Shown piece after piece: positions 25,713-35,135 of a stretch of 64,000 nucleotides of DNA. Each line of letters starts with the position of its first letter. The stretch's first letter is position 1. Source of the stretch: UBA2705 sp963977125 (GTDB taxonomy: Bacteria; Pseudomonadota; Alphaproteobacteria; Micavibrionales; Micavibrionaceae); assembly GCA_963977125.1 (NCBI GenBank), contig CAXBNJ010000006.1, positions 140,279-204,278 of the forward strand, read 5' to 3'. Position numbers and translations under genes: made by a program. Under the pieces are notes generated by a model. That model ran no database searches and had not been told where the DNA came from. It saw only the letters and a list, made by a program, of their open reading frames with translations.

Positions 25713-28700
25713 TTATTCCTCATTCGGTTTCGGGTCTTTATGGCCCGTAATTCTGATTTCAAGATTACGCATCAAGACGTAAAAAACGGGGGTAAAGATT
25801 AGCCCGAAAAATGTTACACCCAGCATGCCGTAAAATACCGCAATGCCAATAGCTTGACGCATTTCAGCCCCTGCCCCATGGCTAAGCACCAAGGGCAGTA
25901 CGCCCATGATAAAGGCAAAAGACGTCATGAGGATTGGGCGCAGGCGTAAACGTGAGGCTTCGACGGCGGCATCTATAACAGATCGACCTTGATGTTCAAG
26001 CTCGCGAGCAAATTCAACAATCAGAATTGCATTCTTACAAGCTAGCGCGGCGAGCACAAATAAACTTATCTGCGTGAAGATATTATTATCACCATCGGTG
26101 AAATAAATAGCGAGCAGCGCAAAGAGTATGCCCATAGGTACAATCAAAATCACAGCGATTGGTAAAATCAAGCTTTCATATTGTGCGGCCAGAACTAAGA
26201 ATACAAAGAAAATACACAGCGGGAAAATATACACAGCGGTATTCCCTGCTAAGATTTGCTGATAAGTCAGTTCCGTCCATTCAAATTCAACCCCTTGTGG
26301 CAGGGTTTCATTCAGAACTTCTGTAATGGCTGCTTGTGCTTGCCCAGAAGAATATCCCGGCGCAGGATTACCGTTTATGTCAGCAGAACGAAATGCATTA
26401 TAACGCGAGGCAATTTCTGGTCCAAAAGCTTCGTTAACCTTTAGGACGGAACCGAGCGGCACCATCTGTTCAGAATCGTTACGGACTTGCAATCGAAGAA
26501 TATCTTCAGGTTTTGATCTAAATTCTTTATCCGCTTGTGCCACGACTTGGTATGTCCGGCCAAATTGATTAAAATCATTCACATAGATTGAGCCAAGATA
26601 AATTTGCATTGTGCTAAATATTTCATCAAGAGACAGACCTAATTGTTGCGCCTTGGTACGATCCAAATCGGCATAAAGCTGTGGTACATTAATGTTGTAA
26701 TTACTGTACACCCCTGATAATTCAGGTCGTGTATATGCTTTAGCGGTGACTTGGCTGACGACATTAGCGAGTTCTTCATAGCCAATATCACTGCGATCTT
26801 GGATTTGAAGCTTGAAACCGCCTGTTGTCCCCAGACCACGCACGGGTGGTGGTGGGAGAATCGCAATAAAGGCTTCGTCAATACCAGCAAATTTTTGTTG
26901 TAGTTTTTCAGCTATACGCCCAGCACTTAATTCTGTAGATTCCCGTTCTTCAAATTCATCTAAAGGTACGAAAACAATACCCGCACTCGATGAGTTTACA
27001 AAACCATTCACGGAAAGGCCAGGGAATTGAACGGCGTTTTTGACGCCTTCTTCATTGATAGCAATCTCTCCCATTTTACGCAGAACGTCTTCTGTGCGCT
27101 CAAGCGTTGCACCGGGGGGTAACTGGGCAAAACCAATCAAATATTGCTTATCTTGCGCGGGTACAAAACCGGAAGGAACAAGGTTGAAGCTGAAATAAGT
27201 AGAGGCGACGAGCAGACCAAAAACAGCCATCATAATCAGGCGTCTATGCGTTGCAAAATGCAGCGTTTTTTCATAGCCCTTCTGACTGCGTCCAAAGCCA
27301 CGATTAAACAGCTTAAAGAACCAGCCAAAAAGGAAATCCATCATGCGTGTTAATTTGTCATTTTGTTGGTCACGAGGTTTTAAGAGCAAAGCACACATAG
27401 CCGGGCTAAGCGTTAGTGAGTTAATGGTCGAGATAAACGTCGCAATAACAATCGTTAAAGCAAATTGCTTATAGAACATGCCCGTCAGACCACTAATAAA
27501 GGCAATGGGGATAAACACCCCTGCAATCACAAGGGAGGTCGCAATAATTGGGCCTGTGACTTCCTTCATCGCTTGTACCGTCGCATCGCGTGGGTTTTTA
27601 CCCTCTTCAATATTACGCTCGACATTTTCAACAACAACAATTGCATCATCGACCACAATACCCACGGCCAGAATTAGACCAAATAAGGATAAAACGTTAA
27701 TTGAGAATCCAAGCGGCAACATAATTAAAAATGTGCCGACAATCGATACAGGAACAGCCAAAAGCGGAATAATCGAAGCGCGCCATGTTTGTAAGAACAC
27801 AATAACAACCAAAACCACAAGCAAGACAGCTTCAATTAATGTATGAATGACCGAGTCAATAGAATGGCGAACAAATACCGTAGGGTCGTAGACAATGGAA
27901 TAATCGACATCATCAGGAAAGGTTTTCTTAAGCTCTTCCATGGCCGCGCGCACATTTGTTGATAATTCAAGCGCATTGGCATCAGGCGCGGAGAAAATAG
28001 GTATAGCGACGGCAGGCTCATTATTAAGCATAGAGCGCAGCGAATAGCTTTGTGCGTCAAGCTCAACTGTAGCCACATCTTTCAAACGTGTAATAACGCC
28101 CGTGGCGCTACGTTTAATAACAATATCTTCAAATTCTGCGGGGCTAGAAAGACGGCCTTGCACATTTACAGGAAATTGCATTTGCGTTTTGTCATCATAA
28201 GGGGGGCCACCAATAACGCCTGCAGCCACTTGTAGATTTTGACGGCGTACAGCGCCCACAACTTCATCAGCACTTAAGCCAAGCTCAGCTATTCTGTCAG
28301 GGTTTAACCATAGGCGCATCGCGTAATCGCCAGAGCCAAAGAGTGAGACTTGCCCAACGCCTTTAATTTTTGCGAGCTGATCTTTGATGTTCAGTGTCGC
28401 ATAATTGCGCAAATAGAGCATATCATAGCGCTCATTTGGTGAGGTAAGGTGAACAACCATGGTCAAGTCAGGCGAGCTTTTGACAACCGTTACACCAAGG
28501 TTACGGGTAACTTCAGGCAATCTCGGCAGCGCTTGTGAGACACGGTTTTGAACCAATTGCTGCGCCAAATCAACATCTGTACCAATCGCGAAAGTAACGG
28601 TGAGTGATAATTTTCCATCCGCTGTCGCAAGTGAATTCATATAGAGCAAGTTCTCAACGCCGCTAATCTGTTCTTCTAACGGCGTGGCTACAGTCTGTGA

Positions 28701-28877
28701 AATCACAGAAGGGTTCGCACCCGGAAAACTGGCTTGTACCTGCACAGATGGTGGCGAGACTTCTGGATATTCAGATATAGGCAGCTGCGATAGTGAAATC
28801 GCGCCCAATAAAAATATAACAAAAGACAGCACGCCAGCAAAAATTGGGCGGTCAATAAAATGGCTTGAGAGGTTCAT
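25713..28877 (-). CDS. RND multidrug efflux transporter, HAE1/AcrB family
   Basis: This 1054-residue proton-driven inner membrane pump starts with the usual FIDRPIFA. TM4 holds the Asp pair of the proton relay in GIVVDDAIVVVENVERN and TM10 holds the essential Lys in ACKNAILIVEFA. Two large periplasmic porter/docking loops (about 40-330 and 560-870) are present. Its length is normal for HAE1 pumps. It works with the adaptor encoded 4 bp upstream and the channel encoded 3 bp downstream. Substrates cannot be predicted; hydrophobic drugs, dyes or detergents are usual for the class. Confidence 0.96.
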   Translation of the reverse strand: MNLSSHFIDRPIFAGVLSFVIFLLGAISLSQLPISEYPEVSPPSVQVQASFPGANPSVISQTVATPLEEQISGVENLLYMNSLATADGKLSLTVTFAIGTDVDLAQQLVQNRVSQALPRLPEVTRNLGVTVVKSSPDLTMVVHLTSPNERYDMLYLRNYATLNIKDQLAKIKGVGQVSLFGSGDYAMRLWLNPDRIAELGLSADEVVGAVRRQNLQVAAGVIGGPPYDDKTQMQFPVNVQGRLSSPAEFEDIVIKRSATGVITRLKDVATVELDAQSYSLRSMLNNEPAVAIPIFSAPDANALELSTNVRAAMEELKKTFPDDVDYSIVYDPTVFVRHSIDSVIHTLIEAVLLVVLVVIVFLQTWRASIIPLLAVPVSIVGTFLIMLPLGFSINVLSLFGLILAVGIVVDDAIVVVENVERNIEEGKNPRDATVQAMKEVTGPIIATSLVIAGVFIPIAFISGLTGMFYKQFALTIVIATFISTINSLTLSPAMCALLLKPRDQQNDKLTRMMDFLFGWFFKLFNRGFGRSQKGYEKTLHFATHRRLIMMAVFGLLVASTYFSFNLVPSGFVPAQDKQYLIGFAQLPPGATLERTEDVLRKMGEIAINEEGVKNAVQFPGLSVNGFVNSSSAGIVFVPLDEFEERESTELSAGRIAEKLQQKFAGIDEAFIAILPPPPVRGLGTTGGFKLQIQDRSDIGYEELANVVSQVTAKAYTRPELSGVYSNYNINVPQLYADLDRTKAQQLGLSLDEIFSTMQIYLGSIYVNDFNQFGRTYQVVAQADKEFRSKPEDILRLQVRNDSEQMVPLGSVLKVNEAFGPEIASRYNAFRSADINGNPAPGYSSGQAQAAITEVLNETLPQGVEFEWTELTYQQILAGNTAVYIFPLCIFFVFLVLAAQYESLILPIAVILIVPMGILFALLAIYFTDGDNNIFTQISLFVLAALACKNAILIVEFARELEHQGRSVIDAAVEASRLRLRPILMTSFAFIMGVLPLVLSHGAGAEMRQAIGIAVFYGMLGVTFFGLIFTPVFYVLMRNLEIRITGHKDPKPNEE

Positions 28878-28881
28878 CGTG

Positions 28882-30099
28882 TTATTCTTTCTCGCTTAAA
28901 ATTTCTGCTGTGTCTTCATCTGCATTAGCAGCTTGCTTATCACTCAATTCAGCTTGTTTAGGCGTTACAGGCATGTTGGGACGTATACGCGTAATGCCCT
29001 CTGTAATGACTTGGTCACCCTCTTTTAAACCTGATAAAATAACGCGCTGTCCGTCTACGCTTGCACCTAATGTGACTTCGCGATATGCCGACAGGCCTTC
29101 TTCATTAATGGTATAGACAAATTTACGGTTTTGATCTGTGCCAATGGCCAGTTCTGAGACAAGAATTTTCTTTGTTGTATCTATATCGCTCATAAGAATA
29201 CTTACCGATATACCGGGGAGTAATAATTTATCTGGATTGTCAAAAATCGCGCGCGCTCTAATTGTGCCCGATGAAGAATCAATGCGGTTATCAAAGCTAT
29301 GGACAAAGCCTTTATACTCAAGCCCTCCATTTAAAAGCTGTAAGCGCACAGCGGTTTTAGCTGCGTTAATATTGTGAGACGATTTGAACAAGTTTAGGTA
29401 AGTGCGCTCATCAACTTCAAAATCGACATAAACTTGCTCATCCGCAACAATGGATGTTAGTAGCGGCGCAGAGGCCCCGGCTTGCACGAGGTTACCAATA
29501 GTGATTTCGGCACGACTAATTTTTCCTGATATTGGCGCTTTGATATTGGCGTAATCCAAATCAAGTTCCGCCAGTTCAAGGGCGGCTTCAGCGCCTTTTA
29601 CATTGGCGGCAGCGGTTTCGCGGTTAAATACACGCTCATCTAATGAGCTTTGTGAGATAGCATCCGTTGCGATAAGTTTTTTCGCGCGGCCATATTCTTT
29701 TTCGGCTAAGACCGCTTGGCCTTTCGCCGCGTTAAGCGTGGCTTTGGCTTTATCTAAGGCAGCTTTATAAGGGCGCGGATCAATGACAATGAGCACATCA
29801 TCTTTGTTCACAGATTCCCCCGCTTCAAAATGAATTTCAGTAATGCGTCCACTGACTTGCGGGCGGATATCGGCGCTATCAACGGCAACCACATGGCCAG
29901 AAAAAGGCCTCCAGATTTGTCTTGTTTCTGGCTGTATAACGCTGACAACAACAGGCATAGATTGCGGGGATTGCGGGTTTGGTGCCGCTTGCGCAGTATC
30001 ACCATGGCCTGCATTGCCTTGTTTATAAAAAACAGAGCCTAAGCCAACAACGCCGCCCACTAATAATAAGCCCGCCAATATGTATTTCAAACGTTTCAT
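28882..30099 (-). CDS. RND efflux periplasmic adaptor subunit (AcrA/MexA family)
   Basis: This is 405 residues from the ATG at 30099; AAGGA is 6 nt upstream, better than the TTG two codons earlier. An N-terminal membrane anchor or signal (about 5-25) has no lipobox. A split biotin/lipoyl-like domain (DIRPQVSGRITEI and ANIKAPISGKISRAEI), an alpha-hairpin between the halves, a beta-barrel (VYVDFEVDERTYL) and a membrane-proximal domain follow. The C-terminal tail is acidic. It is the first gene of the pump operon. Confidence 0.94.
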   Translation of the reverse strand: MKRLKYILAGLLLVGGVVGLGSVFYKQGNAGHGDTAQAAPNPQSPQSMPVVVSVIQPETRQIWRPFSGHVVAVDSADIRPQVSGRITEIHFEAGESVNKDDVLIVIDPRPYKAALDKAKATLNAAKGQAVLAEKEYGRAKKLIATDAISQSSLDERVFNRETAAANVKGAEAALELAELDLDYANIKAPISGKISRAEITIGNLVQAGASAPLLTSIVADEQVYVDFEVDERTYLNLFKSSHNINAAKTAVRLQLLNGGLEYKGFVHSFDNRIDSSSGTIRARAIFDNPDKLLLPGISVSILMSDIDTTKKILVSELAIGTDQNRKFVYTINEEGLSAYREVTLGASVDGQRVILSGLKEGDQVITEGITRIRPNMPVTPKQAELSDKQAANADEDTAEILSEKE

Positions 30100-30168
30100 G
30101 TTCAATCCTTAGTCTTTTTCATTTTTGTATAATATTTGATTTTCTATCCAAGTCAGATAGCTTAAAAA

Positions 30169-30732
30169 TTAGCGCTTTACCCCATTCCAATGAATATCAA
30201 AACTTAACTCAACATGTGCTTTCAAGGCATCACCTGTTAAGTTTTCTTTATTGGCGTAAGCAATGGCTGCCGCCATTTGAGCAACGGCAATGTCACATAA
30301 ATACTTAACCGGAATTTCGCGCATTTCTTTACTGACGAAGCCCTTTTCCGAACGGTCATTTACTGTTTGGAAAATAGCATCAACAGCTTCACATGCTTCG
30401 GCCCCGAGCATTTGTGATGATTTCAGAAGAAAACACACATTATGCTTTTGAATATTGGCCATAGCCCAGTCAATATATCCATGCCAGATCGCATAGAAAA
30501 AATCTCGCGATGAATCATCGGGGTTTAAGTCATCAAGAATTGCGCCGGCGACTTCTTTTTTGATTTCTATATACACCGTGTCGATAAGATCTTGTTTAGT
30601 GGCATAGTAATTAAACAAAGTGCCATTAGACACGCCCGCTTCTTTGGCGATGCGTGCGGTTGTTACAGATAGGCCTTCACTTTCAAACAAGGCGACGGCC
30701 GTCTGGAATATTTGTTGTTTTTTATCATTCAT
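30169..30732 (-). CDS. TetR/AcrR family regulator of the RND efflux operon
   Basis: This 187-residue protein has an N-terminal TetR HTH (about 10-55: TTARIAKEAGVSNGTLFNYY) and a helical ligand-binding C-terminus. It is encoded 69 bp upstream of the adaptor gene on the same strand and is probably an autoregulated local repressor. A 10-bp perfect palindrome overlaps its own likely -35 element at 30757-30766. The effector is unknown, but drug-like pump substrates are the usual inducers. Confidence 0.92.
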   Translation of the reverse strand: MNDKKQQIFQTAVALFESEGLSVTTARIAKEAGVSNGTLFNYYATKQDLIDTVYIEIKKEVAGAILDDLNPDDSSRDFFYAIWHGYIDWAMANIQKHNVCFLLKSSQMLGAEACEAVDAIFQTVNDRSEKGFVSKEMREIPVKYLCDIAVAQMAAAIAYANKENLTGDALKAHVELSFDIHWNGVKR

Positions 30733-30756
30733 AGTACAAGCTTACATAGAAATGAC

Positions 30757-30766
30757 TGACTAGTCA
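30757..30766. promoter_or_regulatory. Probable TetR operator TGACTAGTCA overlapping tetR -35
   Basis: A perfect palindrome within ATGACTGACTAGTCAATTT, the style of many AcrR/TetR operators. On the minus strand TTGACT at 30762-30767 is a good -35 and TAAGCT lies 17 bp downstream as a weak -10, so bound repressor would block RNA polymerase. Confidence 0.6.
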
Positions 30767-30809
30767 ATTTAAAAAATGGCGCGTGGGAGAAAATATATAA
30801 AATATGCGT

Positions 30810-33485
30810 TTATGACGGGGGCGTTTGCGTTCTTGCGTCTTTTTGAGACGGGTTGAATGCGCTTAACCGCTTTTTGGTTTTGTCATTCATGTAGCTTTCA
30901 GCCTCTTTATCAATCTCAAGAGCCGCGCGCATAAATTTCACATCTTGCGTTACAACATCAGCATAGCGCAGCACTTCAATATCGATTTGCATGGCTTCCA
31001 GCATAAATTCGTGATTTTCTTTTAAAGACGCATCAACCATGACTATTGCATCTGGGTCGTGCTTAATCGCTTCCAATGCGATTTCTGGGTCGGCGCGCAT
31101 ATTTATAATGGGCGCCGCGCTAACGCTCTGCCATAAACTTTTTAAGGAATCGAAGAAAGCGGCTGTTTTGCTCCGCGGCAGCCTTTTTTCAAATAGACAA
31201 CTATAAGCTCCAAGGTTTTGCTTCACGGCTTCTAACACGATTTCGCGGTCCTGCAGAAACTTAATATCCAAATATCGCAATGCCTCACCCTGTATTCTTA
31301 CTGCAGCCAAAGCGAAGTCGCGGTTTTTGAGCAAGTCGTTATCAGCCTCGCGAATGGCTAAGCCATAAATCTTCATAGCGGCCAAAACGACCTCAGCGTT
31401 TTTCTTAGGCTCCGCGCCCACACGATAGAAATCCTCAACGCCGTGCTTTAAACACGCCAATATTAATGCACTGTGATTAGCCGCCTTCGGCCCTAATCTT
31501 TGCAAGCCTATATATTGTGTTTTGGCGAGCTCAAGCATCAAATCTATATTGTCGCGTAAGTCTTTACTCATAAATTGAATAGCATCACTCAACCCGCCTT
31601 TAATGGCAAGCATCGCCAATTCAGCGTCATTCTTTAAATCGTCACCAATATAGCGATAACTCAGTGCGTCAGTTTTAATCGCTTTGACTGCGAAATCTTT
31701 GTTATTTTTAAGCTCATCATTCGCATATTGGAAGGCTCGACTGTATTGCTCAATAGCACAGAGTACAATCTCTTCATCACCCAGCAAGTCCCCTTTTGCC
31801 TGTCCCAAAGCTGGCCCATTAACGTTAACAACCTCCAACATGAAGGCGCGATCTTCGCGAAAAGCATCATCAAAATCATGAAAACTAGAAATAGAGGCTT
31901 TAGCCGCGATGAGGGCAATCTCTCGATCTTTACGAAATTTTGTATCGGCATAAGCCAAAGCCTGATAATTTACGCGCACCGCAGCCAATATAAACGCCCT
32001 ATCACTTAAAAGGCTCTGGTCTATCTCATCGAGTAATTCAGGGTATTCAACGATGGCGAGCAATATAGCTTTGGGATCACTTAAATATTTTTTATCCAGA
32101 TCAAGAAGCACCTCGCCATGTTGTTCTAATGCGGTATAGGCGATTTCGTCATCTCTTTTTAACGGCGCCGCTAAGTGTTTCACAACGCGCCAATCAACTT
32201 TAGCGGCCTTTAAGGCAAGCGGTTGTTCCTCTTGTCTGGCGGTATTCGCAAATGTAAAGGCACCTATATTCTGCGTGAAAGCTGTAACGATTGATTCTGT
32301 ATCATCTTGGAACTTAGGAAAATGTTGCAAGCTATAACCACGCAGTTGCAAGGCTAGTTTCACAAATTCGGCATTGTTTTTATATTCATCGTCAAGATCA
32401 GCGGCGTTGTGGAAGTTTAGACGAATCTGGTTAAGAGCATCCAACCATTTTTCATCCTGTATTTCGAGGGTATCTTGCAGTTTAGAGCGGGCAATTTTCT
32501 GCGCAATTTTTTGGCGCTCAATAAAGATATCTGCGATCTGATCCGTTAGGTTTATCGGCTTAAATTCTTTAGAAAAAGGTGGGGTATTCGTCGCGAGCTC
32601 ATTAAACTGATGAACGTAGCCCTGCCCTTCTAAATCTTCCGCACGACCAAATCTATGGGCGTAAACCGTTTTCCCAGAATACAGAGCCTCTGAGAGCATA
32701 GATTGTGAATCTCCCCATATAACAAAATGCTGGGCCCGCGCGATTAAACCCTTATAAGGGTTATATTCGGCATCTTTAGAAAATTGATAACTGAGCACAT
32801 CAATATTGTCGGCTTGATCAGTCTTTTCTACCTCAAGCCTTAAGGCATTGAGCAAAGATGTATGATTTTCAACCCTTGTACGTCGACTGCCGCATAAATA
32901 AATGGTCGATTCAGGATAATGCGCCATTAATGCGACAAGTTTTTCACTAAATTCTTTTTGCACTTTCTCATTGCTTGGGTTGACTAAAAACACAGCGATA
33001 ATGGGGCGCGTTATCGTCGGGTGTTTCTGGTCAAAAATGCCCCCTTCATCATGTAAGATATCTTGCGTCAGATTATGAGACACAAGAATTTGCTCTTTGA
33101 GCAAACTATTCGAAATATGTTCATTGACGCCCGTGATAATATAAGAATCTTCTGCGTTATGCCCCATAAACATCATGGTTTTAGAACACTGCTCCCCTAA
33201 TATATATTCGGGAGGGCTATAACCATCTAAGAATTTGTGTAGCAATGTTTGGTAGTCGTCATTGGGCAGAGCATCGGGGAAGCTTGCCCGTACTAATGTA
33301 TCATCAGCATAAACCACGCGCCCGCCGATTTTTTTACTAATCGCTCTGGCCAATCCACGCCACCCCGCAACATCCCCGCGCGTAGGGTCATTAATTCCCG
33401 CATTAACCAGTAATGTCGGCTGGTCACGTCGCTGTGGCACGATATTTAGAGGTATATTGCCTTTTTTTATGCCATTATTGGGCAT
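30810..33485 (-). CDS. ELM1-like domain fused to DUF4116 repeats
   Basis: This is an 891-residue protein. Residues about 20-330 resemble the ELM1/DUF1022 fold: NDPTRGDVAGWRGLA, then LCGSRRTRVEN, NPYKGLIARAQ and WGDSQSMLSEALYSGKTVYAH, matching its SRRT, NPY and DS-SM-EA motifs. From about 400 to 870 there are many DUF4116-type repeats of the form FALAAVRIQGEALRYLDIKFLQD, each roughly 45-50 residues (FMLEVVNVNGPALGQA, FAVKAIKTDALSYRYI). No signal peptide or membrane segment is seen, so it is cytoplasmic or exported by a non-Sec route. DUF4116 is common in host-associated and predatory bacteria. The function is unknown. The gene lies alone upstream of the tetR-efflux unit. Confidence 0.8.
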   Translation of the reverse strand: MPNNGIKKGNIPLNIVPQRRDQPTLLVNAGINDPTRGDVAGWRGLARAISKKIGGRVVYADDTLVRASFPDALPNDDYQTLLHKFLDGYSPPEYILGEQCSKTMMFMGHNAEDSYIITGVNEHISNSLLKEQILVSHNLTQDILHDEGGIFDQKHPTITRPIIAVFLVNPSNEKVQKEFSEKLVALMAHYPESTIYLCGSRRTRVENHTSLLNALRLEVEKTDQADNIDVLSYQFSKDAEYNPYKGLIARAQHFVIWGDSQSMLSEALYSGKTVYAHRFGRAEDLEGQGYVHQFNELATNTPPFSKEFKPINLTDQIADIFIERQKIAQKIARSKLQDTLEIQDEKWLDALNQIRLNFHNAADLDDEYKNNAEFVKLALQLRGYSLQHFPKFQDDTESIVTAFTQNIGAFTFANTARQEEQPLALKAAKVDWRVVKHLAAPLKRDDEIAYTALEQHGEVLLDLDKKYLSDPKAILLAIVEYPELLDEIDQSLLSDRAFILAAVRVNYQALAYADTKFRKDREIALIAAKASISSFHDFDDAFREDRAFMLEVVNVNGPALGQAKGDLLGDEEIVLCAIEQYSRAFQYANDELKNNKDFAVKAIKTDALSYRYIGDDLKNDAELAMLAIKGGLSDAIQFMSKDLRDNIDLMLELAKTQYIGLQRLGPKAANHSALILACLKHGVEDFYRVGAEPKKNAEVVLAAMKIYGLAIREADNDLLKNRDFALAAVRIQGEALRYLDIKFLQDREIVLEAVKQNLGAYSCLFEKRLPRSKTAAFFDSLKSLWQSVSAAPIINMRADPEIALEAIKHDPDAIVMVDASLKENHEFMLEAMQIDIEVLRYADVVTQDVKFMRAALEIDKEAESYMNDKTKKRLSAFNPSQKDARTQTPPS

Positions 33486-33575
33486 TATATTTGCCAGCCT
33501 TATTAAGAATTATAAAAGTAGTGTTACAGGGCATATTAGCAAAAAAGGATTAATAATCAGTTTAGCTTAAGGCCG

Positions 33576-33983
33576 TTAATTATTTGATATGCTTGATAAT
33601 ATATCTGCTACACTTTCCGCTGTGTCAGCAATATTGGTTGTGTCATTACTTGTCGCTGTATTATCGCCTTCTGAGTCTTGCAAAAGATCAATAGCGGCTG
33701 AAGCATTATTAAGAATAATGCATGAGCCCGTGCCCTTGGCAGAGGATGATCCGTCACTGCCACAAACCAAATTTGTTATGGCTGCTGGCGCTGCGCTAAC
33801 GCTGCCTTGAGCGGAAGAATCTGCGCTCTCTACTTGGCGAATTAAAGCGGCAATAGAGGCCCTGTTTTGCGCGGCAAACCCCCATGGCGCAGAAGACATT
33901 TGCGCATGAGCTGCCCATGATGAAATAAGAAAGATAAAGCATGAGCCGATGAATAATAAAGTTTTTCCTGTAATATATCGCAT
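33576..33983 (-). CDS. Small secreted protein of the CsgG/Hfa-like locus
   Basis: This 135-residue protein has a clear signal peptide (cleavage near HAQ, residue 28). The mature part has a conserved-looking PWGFAAQNRASIAALIRQVE segment, two Cys (LVCGSDGS and TGSCIILNN) and a Ser/Asn/Thr-rich C-terminus. It is the last gene of the minus-strand cluster starting with the CsgG-like channel. By position it is a candidate substrate or fibre component exported by that channel. I do not recognise the family securely. The ribosome binding site CAGGATG is acceptable. Confidence 0.65.
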   Translation of the reverse strand: MRYITGKTLLFIGSCFIFLISSWAAHAQMSSAPWGFAAQNRASIAALIRQVESADSSAQGSVSAAPAAITNLVCGSDGSSSAKGTGSCIILNNASAAIDLLQDSEGDNTATSNDTTNIADTAESVADILSSISNN

Positions 33984-34017
33984 GGTTACATCCTGTTGAT
34001 TATCTGTTTGAGAGGGA

Positions 34018-34039
34018 GGGGAGCAATAAATTGCTCCCC
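34018..34039 (-). other. Stable GC-rich hairpin between two CsgG-locus genes
   Basis: Perfect 9-bp stem GGGGAGCAA / TTGCTCCCC with a TAAA tetraloop, in the gap between the 342-residue and 135-residue secreted protein genes. No T-run follows, so mRNA processing or stabilisation is more likely than termination. Confidence 0.55.
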
Positions 34040-34081
34040 CTTATTCAAGTTAAGACCCTATTAAGGGGCAAGCTAACTAAT

Positions 34082-35110
34082 TTAAGGTAATGTAATAGTT
34101 GGTGAAGTGACTTTAATTGACGCATTGTTACCTATAGCTGTTGCACTAGAGCTAACCAAAGGCCCGTCAAGAACACCAAGGTTATTATAGCTGCTCACTT
34201 CAATTGCAGAAGCCATTGAAGTGGCCATCACATCAGCATAATTAAACTGCGTTAGGTCAGCGACCATATAAGCATCACCGTCAATATTGGCATCCAAATC
34301 AACACTAACATTGTTACCAATGGCGGTGGCCGTACTCACAGCGCTCGCATTAAGAATGTCAGAAATTGTTGAATCGGCACTAACGACACCTTGTTCTAAC
34401 AGGCCAAGTCCAGCAGCCACGACCGCGACTTCAAGAAAATCTGTGTGCGTGTTGCCTGTTCCACCAACATTGGGGAAGAAGTCTAAGTTAGAGTTATCAC
34501 CGACAAAATCACCACCATTAAACTGCGCATCATGCAACGCTGTGGCAACTGTGCTCTCTATTGACTGGTTATTGCCAATAGCTGTGGCTATGCTTTCTAC
34601 AGAGGGCAGGTCAACAGCATCAAACTCGTTATAGATGAACTCACCGACATCAAGCTCTCCTGTCACATTAAACTCAGCAGTTATTGTGTCCGCGCCTTCA
34701 TCAATTGAACCTGTCACCAGTTGCAGGTCTAATCCAAGGGGGGTACCAATATCACTATCCGCGTTCACAATGCCCGGATCAGCGCTGTCGTCATAGCTGT
34801 CTTCTAAAAAGAACGTTTCATCAATGATGACTGTACCTGGGTTAACGCCTTCTGATGGTGGGGTATTTGTAATGCCGGTTACGCTTGATGTTGCCGTTAC
34901 ATCACCAACATTAACTTGGATTTTTTCAACCTCAACCAAACCTGAAATATCAAATGTATCTTCTACATCAATATTAATATTTTCCGTAAAAGTAACATCT
35001 TTGTTCCAAGACCAGTTAACCTCGTCAAAAGCTTGAGCGGGAGATACCACACCCATTCCTATTGCAAATAATGAAACAGATACTAAGTATGCTTTTTTAC
35101 AATTAATCAT
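34082..35110 (-). CDS. Secreted repeat protein, probable HfaD-like or curlin-like CsgG-channel substrate
   Basis: This 342-residue protein has a signal peptide (cleavage near AQAFD, residue 29). The mature protein is acidic and rich in Asp, Asn, Thr and Ser, with almost no Lys or Arg. It has three ATAIGNN-x-S repeats (near residues 187, 287 and 327). AxAIGN-type repeats with alternating small/polar residues are typical of beta-solenoid or amyloid-like exported proteins such as curlins and Caulobacter HfaD. The gene directly follows the CsgG-like channel gene (25 bp gap), which supports the same pathway. Equivalence to HfaD is inferred, not proven. Confidence 0.6.
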   Translation of the reverse strand: MINCKKAYLVSVSLFAIGMGVVSPAQAFDEVNWSWNKDVTFTENINIDVEDTFDISGLVEVEKIQVNVGDVTATSSVTGITNTPPSEGVNPGTVIIDETFFLEDSYDDSADPGIVNADSDIGTPLGLDLQLVTGSIDEGADTITAEFNVTGELDVGEFIYNEFDAVDLPSVESIATAIGNNQSIESTVATALHDAQFNGGDFVGDNSNLDFFPNVGGTGNTHTDFLEVAVVAAGLGLLEQGVVSADSTISDILNASAVSTATAIGNNVSVDLDANIDGDAYMVADLTQFNYADVMATSMASAIEVSSYNNLGVLDGPLVSSSATAIGNNASIKVTSPTITLP

Positions 35111-35135
35111 AATAATCGCTCCTCGTTGGTGAGAG

